The notes beneath the pieces were generated by a model. The model ran no database searches. It was not told where the DNA came from and saw nothing but the letters and a program-made list of their open reading frames with translations. A program made the translations under genes and the position numbers. A stretch of 20,597 bases of DNA from an uncultured Acinetobacter sp. (GTDB lineage Bacteria > Pseudomonadota > Gammaproteobacteria > Pseudomonadales > Moraxellaceae): NCBI GenBank assembly GCA_900771065.1, contig CAAGMP010000057.1:1-20597 (forward strand). Direction: 5' to 3'. Of this stretch, positions 6,650-14,236 are shown piece after piece (within the stretch, counting starts at the first letter, position 1; every line of letters starts with the position of its first letter).

Positions 6650-7339
6650 ATGACGTTGTTAAAAAAGATCGGTCATGTATTGACAACGGATATTAAAAAA
6701 GATTTTCTAACAAAAAAAAATGAGAATAGTACAGTATATTTACCTGAAAACTTTGTAGATATTCTTAAGAAAAGACGCAGTGTTTATACCTTGGGTAAAA
6801 AACTCACTTATAGCCAATCTTATTTAACCGAACTGATTCAAGAGGCAGTACGCAGTTGCCCATCTATTTTAAACTCACAAACAACGCGTGTCGTCATTTT
6901 ATATTCCAATTCACATCATGAGTTTTGGGAAGAGGTTAGAAATATTCAAAAAGAATATGTTTCACATCAAATTTTTGAAAGTGTCGATTTTAGAATTAAT
7001 CAGTGCATACAAGCTTTTGCAACGGTTTTATTTTATGAAGATTTAAACGCAGTTGAAGATTTAAAAAAGCAAAAACCTTTTGATGCACAATATTATGATG
7101 CATGGATTGAACAAGTTTCAGGCATGGCACAATTTTCTGTTTGGGCAACTTTAGCCGATGCAGATATTGGTGCATCATTGCAGCATTATAATGTGGGTGT
7201 TGAAAAAATGATGGTTGAAAATTATGACATTCCTTGTAGTTGGCAATTAAAATCACAATTAATTTTTGGTTCAATTGAAAAAGCGGTATCGGCTAAAAGC
7301 CATATTGATTATCAACAGCAGTTTAGAGTTTTTCATTAA
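6650..7339 (+). CDS. Nitroreductase-family protein (Frm2-like)
   Basis: This 229-residue protein resembles the FMN-dependent nitroreductase superfamily, in particular the branch related to yeast Frm2/Hbn1. The KKRRSVYTLGK stretch at 40-50, SCPSILNSQTTRVVILYS at 69-86, with NSQTTR at 75-80, and the C-terminal GSIEKAV-to-YQQQFRVFH part fit that branch. Members are NAD(P)H-dependent flavoenzymes that reduce nitro compounds or quinones, often with a role in oxidative stress; the natural substrate is unknown. The protein carries about 38 residues before the usual start of the fold, basic and lysine-rich. GGGGAG lies before the ATG and supports this start. It stands alone between two terminators. 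Confidence 0.82.
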   Translation: MTLLKKIGHVLTTDIKKDFLTKKNENSTVYLPENFVDILKKRRSVYTLGKKLTYSQSYLTELIQEAVRSCPSILNSQTTRVVILYSNSHHEFWEEVRNIQKEYVSHQIFESVDFRINQCIQAFATVLFYEDLNAVEDLKKQKPFDAQYYDAWIEQVSGMAQFSVWATLADADIGASLQHYNVGVEKMMVENYDIPCSWQLKSQLIFGSIEKAVSAKSHIDYQQQFRVFH

Positions 7340-7341
7340 GC

Positions 7342-7373
7342 AAAAAAAAGATCATCAAAAGATGATCTTTTCT
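7342..7373. terminator. Bidirectional terminator (nitroreductase / glycine-zipper gene)
   Basis: AAAAGATCATC at 7346-7356 pairs with GATGATCTTTT at 7361-7371 around a 4-base AAAA loop. Eight As precede the stem core and a short T-run follows it, so it fits between the two convergent genes. The minus-strand T-run is the better one. Confidence 0.85.
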
Positions 7374-7375
7374 TA

Positions 7376-7792
7376 TTAACGACGTTTGTAACGCCCATTT
7401 TTTTTGTATTGTTTATTATCGGCATAACGATCTGCGCTGACTTTTCGTCCGAGTACCGCACCCCCTGCTGAACCTAAACCTGCCCCTGCATAACCGCCTG
7501 TTGTTCCAGCTAAACTTTTACCTGCAGCATAACCTCCTGCACCGCCTAAAGCACCTCCAATAATTGCACCATTTCGGTCACGTTTATTGGCTGAAACAGC
7601 CGCACCTGCACCGCCACCTAATGCTGAACCAATCATTGCACCAGTTGAACCAGCTACTTGCTGTCCAATTGCAGCACCTGCGACACCACCTAATCCTGAA
7701 GATAAAGCAACACGTGTATCATTCGCTTGAGCAAACATGGAAATACTTAATGCACAGCTAACTAAACTATAGCTAATAAAACGTTTTATCAT
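7376..7792 (-). CDS. Secreted glycine-zipper protein
   Basis: The 138-residue product begins with a signal peptide (about 1-23, ending AQA before N24). Residues 32-117 are almost entirely glycine-, alanine- and serine-rich, with many G-x3-G spacings, as in glycine-zipper domains of outer-membrane and membrane-associated proteins. Three roughly 25-30 residue blocks can be seen, beginning near residues 33, 53 and 75, with a basic NKRDRN link between the second and third. The C-terminus (118-138) is basic and ends KKNGRYKRR. There is no lipobox cysteine after the signal peptide. Glycine zippers mediate helix packing and oligomerisation in membranes; the role here is unknown. AAGGAT precedes the ATG. 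It shares a terminator with the convergent nitroreductase-like gene. Confidence 0.85.
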   Translation of the reverse strand: MIKRFISYSLVSCALSISMFAQANDTRVALSSGLGGVAGAAIGQQVAGSTGAMIGSALGGGAGAAVSANKRDRNGAIIGGALGGAGGYAAGKSLAGTTGGYAGAGLGSAGGAVLGRKVSADRYADNKQYKKNGRYKRR

Positions 7793-8086
7793 TTTAAATC
7801 CTTGTAAATAAATAAAAAATTATTTTGTGTGTGCTATTTTAAAGGATGATTTGCTTTAAAGTTTGAAGCTTTAAACAAAAATAAATCGCTTTTGTTATGA
7901 AAATGTAGTTTCTTCTACATTTTTTATGCATGATCTAACTTAATGAATTTTAAGCAAATGATTCAAAACCATACAAAACAATAAAAAGATATTATTTCAA
8001 GCGCAGAATAGGTAAACTAAGCGCAATTTTCATTTTTTGCTCAAGCTATTTTGGCTTGAACCTCCATTTTTGAGATATTTTTTACC
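7793..8086. other. Intergenic region before prfA with several repeats and hairpins
   Basis: This 294-base gap separates the divergent glycine-zipper gene and prfA. No open reading frame of note is present. It holds two copies of GCTTTAAA 15 bases apart (7853-7860, 7868-7875), a terminator-like hairpin at 7900-7925, two copies of AAGCGCA 20 bases apart (7999-8005, 8019-8025), and a small stem (TCAAGC / GCTTGA, 8041-8059) in the probable prfA leader. Promoters for both flanking genes must be here, but I cannot place them with confidence. Confidence 0.5.
7900..7925 (+). terminator. Terminator-like hairpin without an upstream gene
   Basis: AAAATGTAG at 7900-7908 pairs perfectly with CTACATTTT at 7915-7923 around a 6-base loop, with Ts continuing to 7925. 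Only three base pairs contain G or C, so it is weak. No plus-strand gene precedes it, as the gene to its left is on the minus strand. Confidence 0.45.
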
Positions 8087-9175
8087 ATGAAAGAATCGTT
8101 ACGTCTGCGATTAGATCAACTTTCTGATCGTCATGAAGAATTAACTGCGTTGCTTGCCGATGTTGAAGTGATTTCGGATAACAAGCGTTTTCGCCAACTT
8201 TCTCGTGAACATAATGATTTAACTGAATTAACTGAAGTTTGGCACAAATATCGTCAAGCCGAAGCCGATATTGAAACAGCTGAAATGATGCTGAATGATC
8301 CTGATTTTAAGGAAATGGCACAAGAAGAAATTAAGGAAAATAAAGCCTTAATTGAGCAGTTAGAAGCTGACTTAAATATTTTAATGATTCCTAAAGATCC
8401 AAATGATGCTAACTCGGCTTATTTAGAAATTCGTGCAGGAACAGGGGGAGATGAAGCTGCGATTTTCTCAGGTGATTTATTTCGTATGTACAGCAAATAC
8501 GCGGAGTCACAAGGTTGGCGTATTGAAATTTTGTCTGAGAACGAAGGCGAACACGGTGGCTATAAAGAAGTGATTTGTTTAGTCAATGGTGAAGGCGTTT
8601 ATGGACGTTTAAAATTTGAAAGTGGCGCGCATCGTGTTCAACGTGTGCCTGCGACAGAATCTCAAGGGCGTGTTCATACTTCAGCGTGTACTGTAGCTAT
8701 TTTACCTGAAGTTGATGTAGACACTTCGGTAGATATTAACCCAGCAGATTTGCGTATTGATACTTATCGTGCTTCGGGTGCAGGTGGTCAGCACATTAAC
8801 AAAACTGATTCTGCCGTGCGTATCACGCATATTCCAACAGGGACTGTGGTCGAATGTCAGGATGAGCGTTCACAGCATAAAAACAAAGCCAAAGCCATGG
8901 CATTGCTTGTTTCACGTTTAGAAAATGCAAAACGTGCAGCAGCCGATGCGGCAACTTCAGAAATGCGCCGTGATTTGGTCGGTTCGGGCGATCGTTCAGA
9001 GCGTATTCGCACTTATAATTATCCACAAGGACGCATGACGGACCATCGTATCAATTTAACTTTATATAAGTTAGATGCAGTGATGGAGGGCGATTTAACC
9101 GAATTGTTAGATAGTTTACATCGTGAATATCAAGCTGACCAATTGGCAATGTTGGCACAACAAAACGGTGGCTAA
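8087..9175 (+). CDS. prfA: Peptide chain release factor 1
   Basis: RF1 reads the stop codons UAA and UAG in the ribosomal A site and triggers release of the finished protein. The 362-residue product aligns with E. coli RF1 without shifts: the stop-codon-reading PAT tripeptide is at 188-190 and the peptidyl-hydrolysis GGQ motif at 233-235 (GAGGQHINKTDSAVR). The N-terminal helical domain and the C-terminal region are complete. No strong Shine-Dalgarno sequence is seen; a GAG lies about 12 bases before the ATG. Its stop codon overlaps the prmC start, coupling it to the enzyme that methylates Q235. In E. coli hemA precedes this pair; here a long intergenic region does, so prfA probably has its own promoter. 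Confidence 0.97.
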   Translation: MKESLRLRLDQLSDRHEELTALLADVEVISDNKRFRQLSREHNDLTELTEVWHKYRQAEADIETAEMMLNDPDFKEMAQEEIKENKALIEQLEADLNILMIPKDPNDANSAYLEIRAGTGGDEAAIFSGDLFRMYSKYAESQGWRIEILSENEGEHGGYKEVICLVNGEGVYGRLKFESGAHRVQRVPATESQGRVHTSACTVAILPEVDVDTSVDINPADLRIDTYRASGAGGQHINKTDSAVRITHIPTGTVVECQDERSQHKNKAKAMALLVSRLENAKRAAADAATSEMRRDLVGSGDRSERIRTYNYPQGRMTDHRINLTLYKLDAVMEGDLTELLDSLHREYQADQLAMLAQQNGG

Positions 9176-10008
9176 TGAATATTGAACAAGCTTTGGCGTT
9201 GCGTGGTGAAATAGCAAGTTACGAACGCCAAGAAAATGTTTGGTTACTTGAGCATATTTTACAGCTAGATGCTTTGCAGATGCGTTATCGTGGTGAGCAA
9301 AAGCTAACGACCAAACAAGAAACACAATATATTGAAGCTTTAGCGCGTTTGGCTACGGGTGAACCTTTGGCATATATCATTGGTTCACAACCATTTTGGA
9401 ATTTAGATTTAAAAGTCACCTCCGATACCTTAGTACCGCGTCCTGATACTGAAATTTTGGTTGAAACTTGTTTACAATTGCCATTGCCACAGCAAGTGAA
9501 TATGATTGATTTGGGTACAGGAACGGGTGCAATTGCGTTGTCTTTAGCAACTGAACGCCCAAATTGGCAGATTACAGCAACCGATATTTATCAACCCACT
9601 TTGCAAGTCGCACAAGAAAACGCGCAGCGTTATCATTTAAATCATGTGCAATTTAAATTGGGTGCATGGTTTGAAGCACTTGAGATGCCAGTGCAGCCTT
9701 TATTTGATTTAATTGTTTCTAATCCACCTTATATTGATGAGCAAGATCAGCATGTGCAGGCATTGCAAGCTGAGCCACAACGCGCTTTGGTGGCAAAAAA
9801 TCAGGGTTTGGCAGATTTGCAAATCATTATTGAACAAGGTCAATTTTGGTTAAAATCAAATGGATGGATGGTGCTTGAACATGGTTACGACCAAGCACAA
9901 GCCGTACAAGATATTTTTGCACAAGCTCATTTTCAACATATTCGAACTGTGCAAGATTATGGTGGTAATGATCGGGTGACTTTAGCGCAAAAAATGCTTA
10001 GTTTTTAA
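9175..10008 (+). CDS. prmC: Release factor glutamine methyltransferase PrmC
   Basis: PrmC transfers a methyl group from S-adenosylmethionine to the glutamine of the GGQ motif in RF1 and RF2, which makes termination efficient. The 277-residue product has an N-terminal helical domain, the S-adenosylmethionine-binding DLGTGTG motif at 112-118 and the catalytic NPPY motif at 183-186. The length is normal for the family. The ATG overlaps the last base of the prfA stop codon (TAATG), a sign of translational coupling with its substrate gene. The chain ends FGGN-like with YGGNDRVTLAQ near residues 262-272, as in other PrmC proteins. Nothing is missing. Confidence 0.96.
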   Translation: MNIEQALALRGEIASYERQENVWLLEHILQLDALQMRYRGEQKLTTKQETQYIEALARLATGEPLAYIIGSQPFWNLDLKVTSDTLVPRPDTEILVETCLQLPLPQQVNMIDLGTGTGAIALSLATERPNWQITATDIYQPTLQVAQENAQRYHLNHVQFKLGAWFEALEMPVQPLFDLIVSNPPYIDEQDQHVQALQAEPQRALVAKNQGLADLQIIIEQGQFWLKSNGWMVLEHGYDQAQAVQDIFAQAHFQHIRTVQDYGGNDRVTLAQKMLSF

Positions 10009-10038
10009 ATTCAATTTTATGAAAAGTTGTTCAAAAAT

Positions 10039-11352
10039 ATGACATCGCATTTATTCAATAAACTCAGAAAAAATAAAATACTGCAAGAAAGTTTGCGCTC
10101 AGTGCATCGTATGGGTGAAACGGCGGTGGTTGCAACCAAAGCAGGAATTAAATATGCAACACAAAAGCCAAACCATGCCCAATTAATGCGAGAAACCTTT
10201 GAAGATTTAGGGGCAACTTACATTAAATTAGGACAATTTATTGCCAGTACACCGTCACTTTTCCCGCGTGAATATGTTGAAGAATTTCAAGGTTGTTTGG
10301 ATCAAACACCTAAATTACCTTTTAGTTATATTCGACAGGTTTTACAGCAAGAGTTTGCACATCGTAATTTAAATGAAATTTTTGCTTTCATTGATGAAAC
10401 TCCATTGGCTTCGGCTTCAATTGCACAAGTTCATGCTGCACGTTTGGTGACGGGTGAAGATGTCGTGATTAAAGTGCAAAAACCTGGTGTTGATACCATT
10501 TTGCATACTGATTTAAATGTTTTGCATTGGGCAACAAAACTGTTAGAACGTGCTGTACCTAAAGTTAAATTTGCTTCTTTGGCAGATATTGTTGAAGAAA
10601 TTAAAACGCGCATGGTGCGTGAAGTCGATTTTATTGAAGAAGCAAAAAATTTAGATGATTTTAGAAATTATTTAGCTAATAGTCACAATTCGGCTGCAAC
10701 TGCGCCTTTGGTTTATCATCAATTTTCAACACGTCGTGTTTTGACCATGCAGCGTTTATATGGCGTGCCATTAACCGATTTTGAAGTGGTAAAAAAAGTG
10801 TGTGATGATCCATCACAAGTGCTGATTACTGCGATGAATACATGGTTTGGTAGTCTCATGATGTGCGAAAGTTTCCATGCCGATTTACATGCAGGTAACT
10901 TAATGTTACTTGATGATGGGCGTGTTGGCTTTATTGATTTTGGTATCGTAGGGCAGCTTAAACCTAAAGTATGGACGGCATGCATTGGCTTTATGGATGC
11001 TTTGCAAAACATGAATTATCAGGCAATGGCAGAAAATATGCTCAATATGGGCATGACCGATGTACAAGTGAATACAACTATTTTAGCAGCCGATTTGGAG
11101 CGTTTATTTGGTGAGATTGTGGCAACCGATCCTCAAAAAGTGCTTTCAACTAATCCTGCTGAATTGAATGATATGATGATGGATATGGTTGCAATGGGTG
11201 AACGTCACGGCATTCGTTTCCCGCGTGATTTTGCTTTGTTATTTAAACAAATGCTTTATTTTGATCGTTTTATGCGTATTTTAGCGCCATATACAGATAT
11301 TTATGCCGATCAGCGTTTACAAATGATTCAATCGCTCGACTTGAAATCTTAG
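10039..11352 (+). CDS. ABC1/UbiB-family atypical kinase-like protein
   Basis: This is a 437-residue member of the ABC1/ADCK/UbiB family of protein-kinase-like proteins, which support ubiquinone biosynthesis in bacteria and mitochondria. Family hallmarks are present: the KxGQ motif (KLGQ, 63-66), the alanine-rich loop in place of the glycine-rich loop (PLASASIAQVH, 122-132), the lysine of VVIKVQ (K145), E200 in DFIEEA, HADLHAGN at 280-287 and the metal-binding DFG at 300-302. It is about 100 residues shorter than E. coli UbiB (546) and I see no clear C-terminal pair of membrane spans, so it may be a paralogue and not the main UbiB. The frame is also open from a TTG at 10027; I prefer the ATG. 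Neither has a clear Shine-Dalgarno sequence. It lies 30 bases after prmC. Confidence 0.85.
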   Translation: MTSHLFNKLRKNKILQESLRSVHRMGETAVVATKAGIKYATQKPNHAQLMRETFEDLGATYIKLGQFIASTPSLFPREYVEEFQGCLDQTPKLPFSYIRQVLQQEFAHRNLNEIFAFIDETPLASASIAQVHAARLVTGEDVVIKVQKPGVDTILHTDLNVLHWATKLLERAVPKVKFASLADIVEEIKTRMVREVDFIEEAKNLDDFRNYLANSHNSAATAPLVYHQFSTRRVLTMQRLYGVPLTDFEVVKKVCDDPSQVLITAMNTWFGSLMMCESFHADLHAGNLMLLDDGRVGFIDFGIVGQLKPKVWTACIGFMDALQNMNYQAMAENMLNMGMTDVQVNTTILAADLERLFGEIVATDPQKVLSTNPAELNDMMMDMVAMGERHGIRFPRDFALLFKQMLYFDRFMRILAPYTDIYADQRLQMIQSLDLKS

Positions 11353-11361
11353 GGTTAAATT

Positions 11362-11742
11362 ATGGATGCGATTGTTATTGAAGGGTTAAAAGTAGAAACC
11401 GTAATTGGTTGTTTTGATTGGGAACGTCAAATTATTCAACCTTTATTGTTAGATTTGACCTTAAAAACCAATTTAGAACAAGCTGCTCAATCCGATTTGT
11501 TGGTTGATACCATTAATTATGCACAAATTTGTGAAATTGCAGCACAAGTGATTCAAAATGCACAACCACAATTGATTGAACATGCAGCAAAGTTGGTGAT
11601 CGACGCACTTTTTCATCACTATGCGGTTATTGAATCGATTACAATTACGGTTCGTAAGCCTGCAATTATTGCGCAAGCTCAGTCCGTAGGAATTCGCCTT
11701 GAACGTCACCGAAACGATTTTTGCGCTCGCCTTGGCAAGTAA
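11362..11742 (+). CDS. folB: Dihydroneopterin aldolase
   Basis: FolB cleaves 7,8-dihydroneopterin to 6-hydroxymethyl-7,8-dihydropterin and glycolaldehyde in folate synthesis. The 126-residue product fits the family: VIGCFDWER with E21 for substrate binding, Y53 in the INYAQI stretch and the catalytic K99 in VRKPAII. The last ~10 residues (RNDFCARLGK) are beyond the usual end of the fold and coincide with the overlap with the next gene. AGGGTT lies shortly before the ATG. It begins 9 bases after the ABC1-family gene, so the two are in one operon. Confidence 0.93.
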   Translation: MDAIVIEGLKVETVIGCFDWERQIIQPLLLDLTLKTNLEQAAQSDLLVDTINYAQICEIAAQVIQNAQPQLIEHAAKLVIDALFHHYAVIESITITVRKPAIIAQAQSVGIRLERHRNDFCARLGK

Positions 11743-12145
11743 TTTAGACCCTGCCCATCATTTTCAATGGGCATATCGTCATATTCAAACTTTGGGGAGA
11801 GTCCAATTTTCCCCAATTTATGAAATTCCTTGTCGGCATGGTATTGGTGCAAATTATTGGAACTCTGCGTGTTTGTTGACGACGCATTTGACCCAATATG
11901 AACTTGAAATGCAACTAAAATGGATGGAACAACAAGCAGGACGTGTACGTCCTTCAAATTGTATTTCTTTAGATATAGATTTGATTGCGTGGGGTAACAG
12001 CCTAAACCACATGTTGTTTAATGCAAAAAAACAACCTTTACCCCTCGATGTAAAAGCACCATTATATGCACTTTGGCAACATCCTAGTTTAGTGATTTCT
12101 AGCACTCAACGAGATTTATTGTCCAAAGTGCATTTGCATAGTTAA
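11699..12145 (+). CDS. Divergent HPPK (FolK)-like protein
   Basis: This 148-residue product resembles 6-hydroxymethyl-7,8-dihydropterin pyrophosphokinase (FolK), the step after FolB. Family traces: ALASNLDP at about 11-18 (normally GSNL), NYWNSACLLTT at about 52-62, AGRVRPSN followed by SLDIDLIAWGN at about 80-100, which keeps the two metal-binding aspartates. Several expected residues are changed: the GPR part of the GPR-TLDLD signature is missing (about three residues deleted, no arginine), and the usual H-x-R near residue 115-121 of the E. coli enzyme is not seen. The start is TTG at 11699: an in-frame stop lies at 11687-11689, AGGA precedes the TTG, and there is no other early start codon. 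The gene overlaps folB by 44 bases. It may be an inactive or altered paralogue. Confidence 0.72.
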   Translation: MNVTETIFALALASNLDPAHHFQWAYRHIQTLGRVQFSPIYEIPCRHGIGANYWNSACLLTTHLTQYELEMQLKWMEQQAGRVRPSNCISLDIDLIAWGNSLNHMLFNAKKQPLPLDVKAPLYALWQHPSLVISSTQRDLLSKVHLHS

Positions 12146-12777
12146 AGATAATAACTGGTTTTGGTCATGAGTTTGGAAATGGCGGTCATGCTCATTTTAA
12201 TGGGTAAAGGCAGTTCCACACCACCTGCTTTTAATGCAGTATCACGATGATGTAATTCATCGACATTCATTTGTTGTAAAATTTTTCGTGAACGATGATC
12301 TTGTGCAGGCAATTGTTGAATATGATGTTCTAAATGCAAACTGACTTGACGTTCAGTTTCAGCGACAAAACCTAAACTGTATTTGTCTCCTGCTATGCCT
12401 GCTAAAGCCCCCATTCCAAATGACAAACCGTACCAAATTGGATTGAGTAAACTAGGTAAACTATTTAGTTCTTTTAAACGGTCTTCGCACCATGCTAAAT
12501 GGTCTTGTTCTTCAATTGCTGCTTGTTGCATTTCTTTGCGTACATTTGGCAATTTTGCGGTTAAGGCTTGCCCATGATACAACGCTTGTGCACACACTTC
12601 GCCGCTATGATTGACGCGCATTAAACCTGCAACATGGCGAGTTTCACTAACCGATAACACAGCATTTTCATTTTGAGCAGGATTTTCTCGTTGAGCGACC
12701 GTTGCACTTGGAACTAAGCTGCGCAAAGCTTGATCAAAAGAGCCAATCAGTTTATCTACACCCGTATATTGACGCAT
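12142..12777 (-). CDS. coq7: Demethoxyubiquinone hydroxylase Coq7
   Basis: Coq7 is a di-iron enzyme at the inner membrane that hydroxylates the demethoxyubiquinone intermediate in ubiquinone biosynthesis. The 211-residue product has the family's carboxylate ligands: E60 in RVNHSGE, E90 and H93 in EEQDH, E142 in ETERQ, and E174 with H177 in DELHH. A hydrophobic amphipathic stretch lies at about 113-128. It replaces the flavoenzyme UbiF used by E. coli. AGAGGA precedes the ATG. It begins 4 bases after the MFS transporter gene, so the two are an operon. Its stop codon overlaps that of the convergent folK-like gene by 3-4 bases, leaving no room for a terminator between them. Confidence 0.95.
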   Translation of the reverse strand: MRQYTGVDKLIGSFDQALRSLVPSATVAQRENPAQNENAVLSVSETRHVAGLMRVNHSGEVCAQALYHGQALTAKLPNVRKEMQQAAIEEQDHLAWCEDRLKELNSLPSLLNPIWYGLSFGMGALAGIAGDKYSLGFVAETERQVSLHLEHHIQQLPAQDHRSRKILQQMNVDELHHRDTALKAGGVELPLPIKMSMTAISKLMTKTSYYL

Positions 12778-12781
12778 AAAA

Positions 12782-14101
12782 TTAATCCTCTAAAGAAACT
12801 TGAGCAGTTTTAAGCAAAGGTTTTAATCGAACTAATAACCAAATGGTAAAGCCTGCACTTAATGTGGCGGTGATACAAAATAAAATTTTCATATCAAATT
12901 GCAATATACTTAAAATAATAATGGAAAAAATAGCCGATGAAACCATAAAAATGGCATTAAAAATATTGTTTGCTGCCACAACACGCGCACGATGTGAACG
13001 TGGTGAATAGGCTTGCATCATGGCATATAAAGGCACAATATAAAAACCGCCACTAATACCTAATAACGTCATTGCCAACATGACATGATAATACGCCCAA
13101 CCTTGTTGAAAAACTTGGCTTAAACTGAGTAATTCACCTTGAATAGGTTGGATAAAATGCATGCTGATTGCTAAATAAAAAGCAAAAACCGTTAAGCCAA
13201 CCGCGCCAATCGGGACCATTTTAATATTAATTTCTGAACCGCCCAATTTACGACATAATAATGAGCCAATTCCAACTCCAACGGAAAAAAACGTCAATAA
13301 TAAACTCACCACATTTTCATTAGCATATAAATAACTTTGAGTTAAAACAGGAATTTGAGTTAAGTACGTTGCACCATAAAACCAATACCATGAATTGCCT
13401 AAAACGATTAAATAAATAACAGGAATGTCTTTAGTGTATTTTAAAGTTTGTAAACTGGTTCTAAAAAAATTCCAGTCTATTTTTAAATCAAGATTGGTCG
13501 GTTGTTGTTTTAAAATAAAGCGACTAGAAATATAACCTAAAATTGCGAGGACAAAAACGGTCAAGCTAATCCACGTTAAATCACCTGCTGAACTAGAAAT
13601 AACCGTGCCTCCTAAAATCATTCCGAATAAAATTGCAATTGAAGTCCCCGATTGAAATAATGCATTACCTGACATTAATTCATCGCGTTTTAAAATTTCG
13701 GGTAAAATTGAATATTTAATTGGACCAAAAAACGTCGATTGTGTCCCCATCAAAAATAATGCAAATAGCAAAAACCATAAATTGCCAAGTAAAAAACCTA
13801 CAATGGCAATCAACATAATAAAAATTTCAATGAGTTTGAATAATTGAATTAAACCAGCACGTTCATATTTATCTGCAATTTGCCCCGCAGTCGCAGAAAA
13901 AATAAAATAGGGTAAAATAAATAGCAGCGCAGCTAAATTATTTAAAGTGCTACTTGAGGCAATTTCTTGTTGAATCCAACCATAGGTAATAACCAACAAC
14001 AAGGCTTGTTTGTACACATTGTCATTAAACGCCCCAAAAAATTGGGTGAGAAACATAGGCAAAAAACGCCGTGAAGTTAATAAATACTCATTTTTTTTCA
14101 T
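12782..14101 (-). CDS. MFS transporter, LplT-like (lysophospholipid transporter family)
   Basis: This is a 439-residue inner-membrane protein with about 12 hydrophobic spans, a major facilitator superfamily transporter. The N-terminal FLTQFFGAFNDNVYKQALLL (18-37) closely resembles the start of LplT and of the transporter half of Aas-type fusion proteins, and STFFGPIKYSILPEIL at about 121-136 is also typical. LplT flips lysophospholipids into the cytoplasm for re-acylation by Aas. No acyltransferase or acyl-ACP synthetase gene is next to it. The substrate is an inference from family resemblance. GQIADKYERAG at about 73-83 is the MFS motif A region. No clear Shine-Dalgarno sequence precedes the ATG. 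It is transcribed with coq7 (4 bases apart) and away from tamA. Confidence 0.85.
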   Translation of the reverse strand: MKKNEYLLTSRRFLPMFLTQFFGAFNDNVYKQALLLVITYGWIQQEIASSSTLNNLAALLFILPYFIFSATAGQIADKYERAGLIQLFKLIEIFIMLIAIVGFLLGNLWFLLFALFLMGTQSTFFGPIKYSILPEILKRDELMSGNALFQSGTSIAILFGMILGGTVISSSAGDLTWISLTVFVLAILGYISSRFILKQQPTNLDLKIDWNFFRTSLQTLKYTKDIPVIYLIVLGNSWYWFYGATYLTQIPVLTQSYLYANENVVSLLLTFFSVGVGIGSLLCRKLGGSEINIKMVPIGAVGLTVFAFYLAISMHFIQPIQGELLSLSQVFQQGWAYYHVMLAMTLLGISGGFYIVPLYAMMQAYSPRSHRARVVAANNIFNAIFMVSSAIFSIIILSILQFDMKILFCITATLSAGFTIWLLVRLKPLLKTAQVSLED

Positions 14102-14123
14102 AAAATTGGGTTTGTGTTTAAAT

Positions 14124-14153
14124 TTGTTTAATAATACGATGATCTAGTATAAA
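14124..14153 (+). promoter_or_regulatory. Possible promoter of tamA
   Basis: TTGTTT at 14124-14129 and TATAAA at 14148-14153, 18 bases apart, fit a sigma-70 promoter. A second pair, TTGTGT at 14112-14117 and TACGAT at 14135-14140 with 17 bases between, overlaps it. The resulting leader to the tamA ATG would be about 75 bases and contains a small TGCTG / CAGCA inverted repeat (14167-14192). Confidence 0.4.
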
Positions 14154-14236
14154 AAGATAAAAATCATGCTGAGATTTTGCTATATTTGCAGCATAAAAGC
14201 AGTATCTTCATAAATAAATTTTCGTTACGGGTCATT

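Noticed and set aside
14177..14236. Longer TamA starting at TTG 14177
   Set aside because: The added 20 residues would put a long polar segment before the signal peptide and the region probably belongs to the promoter and leader.
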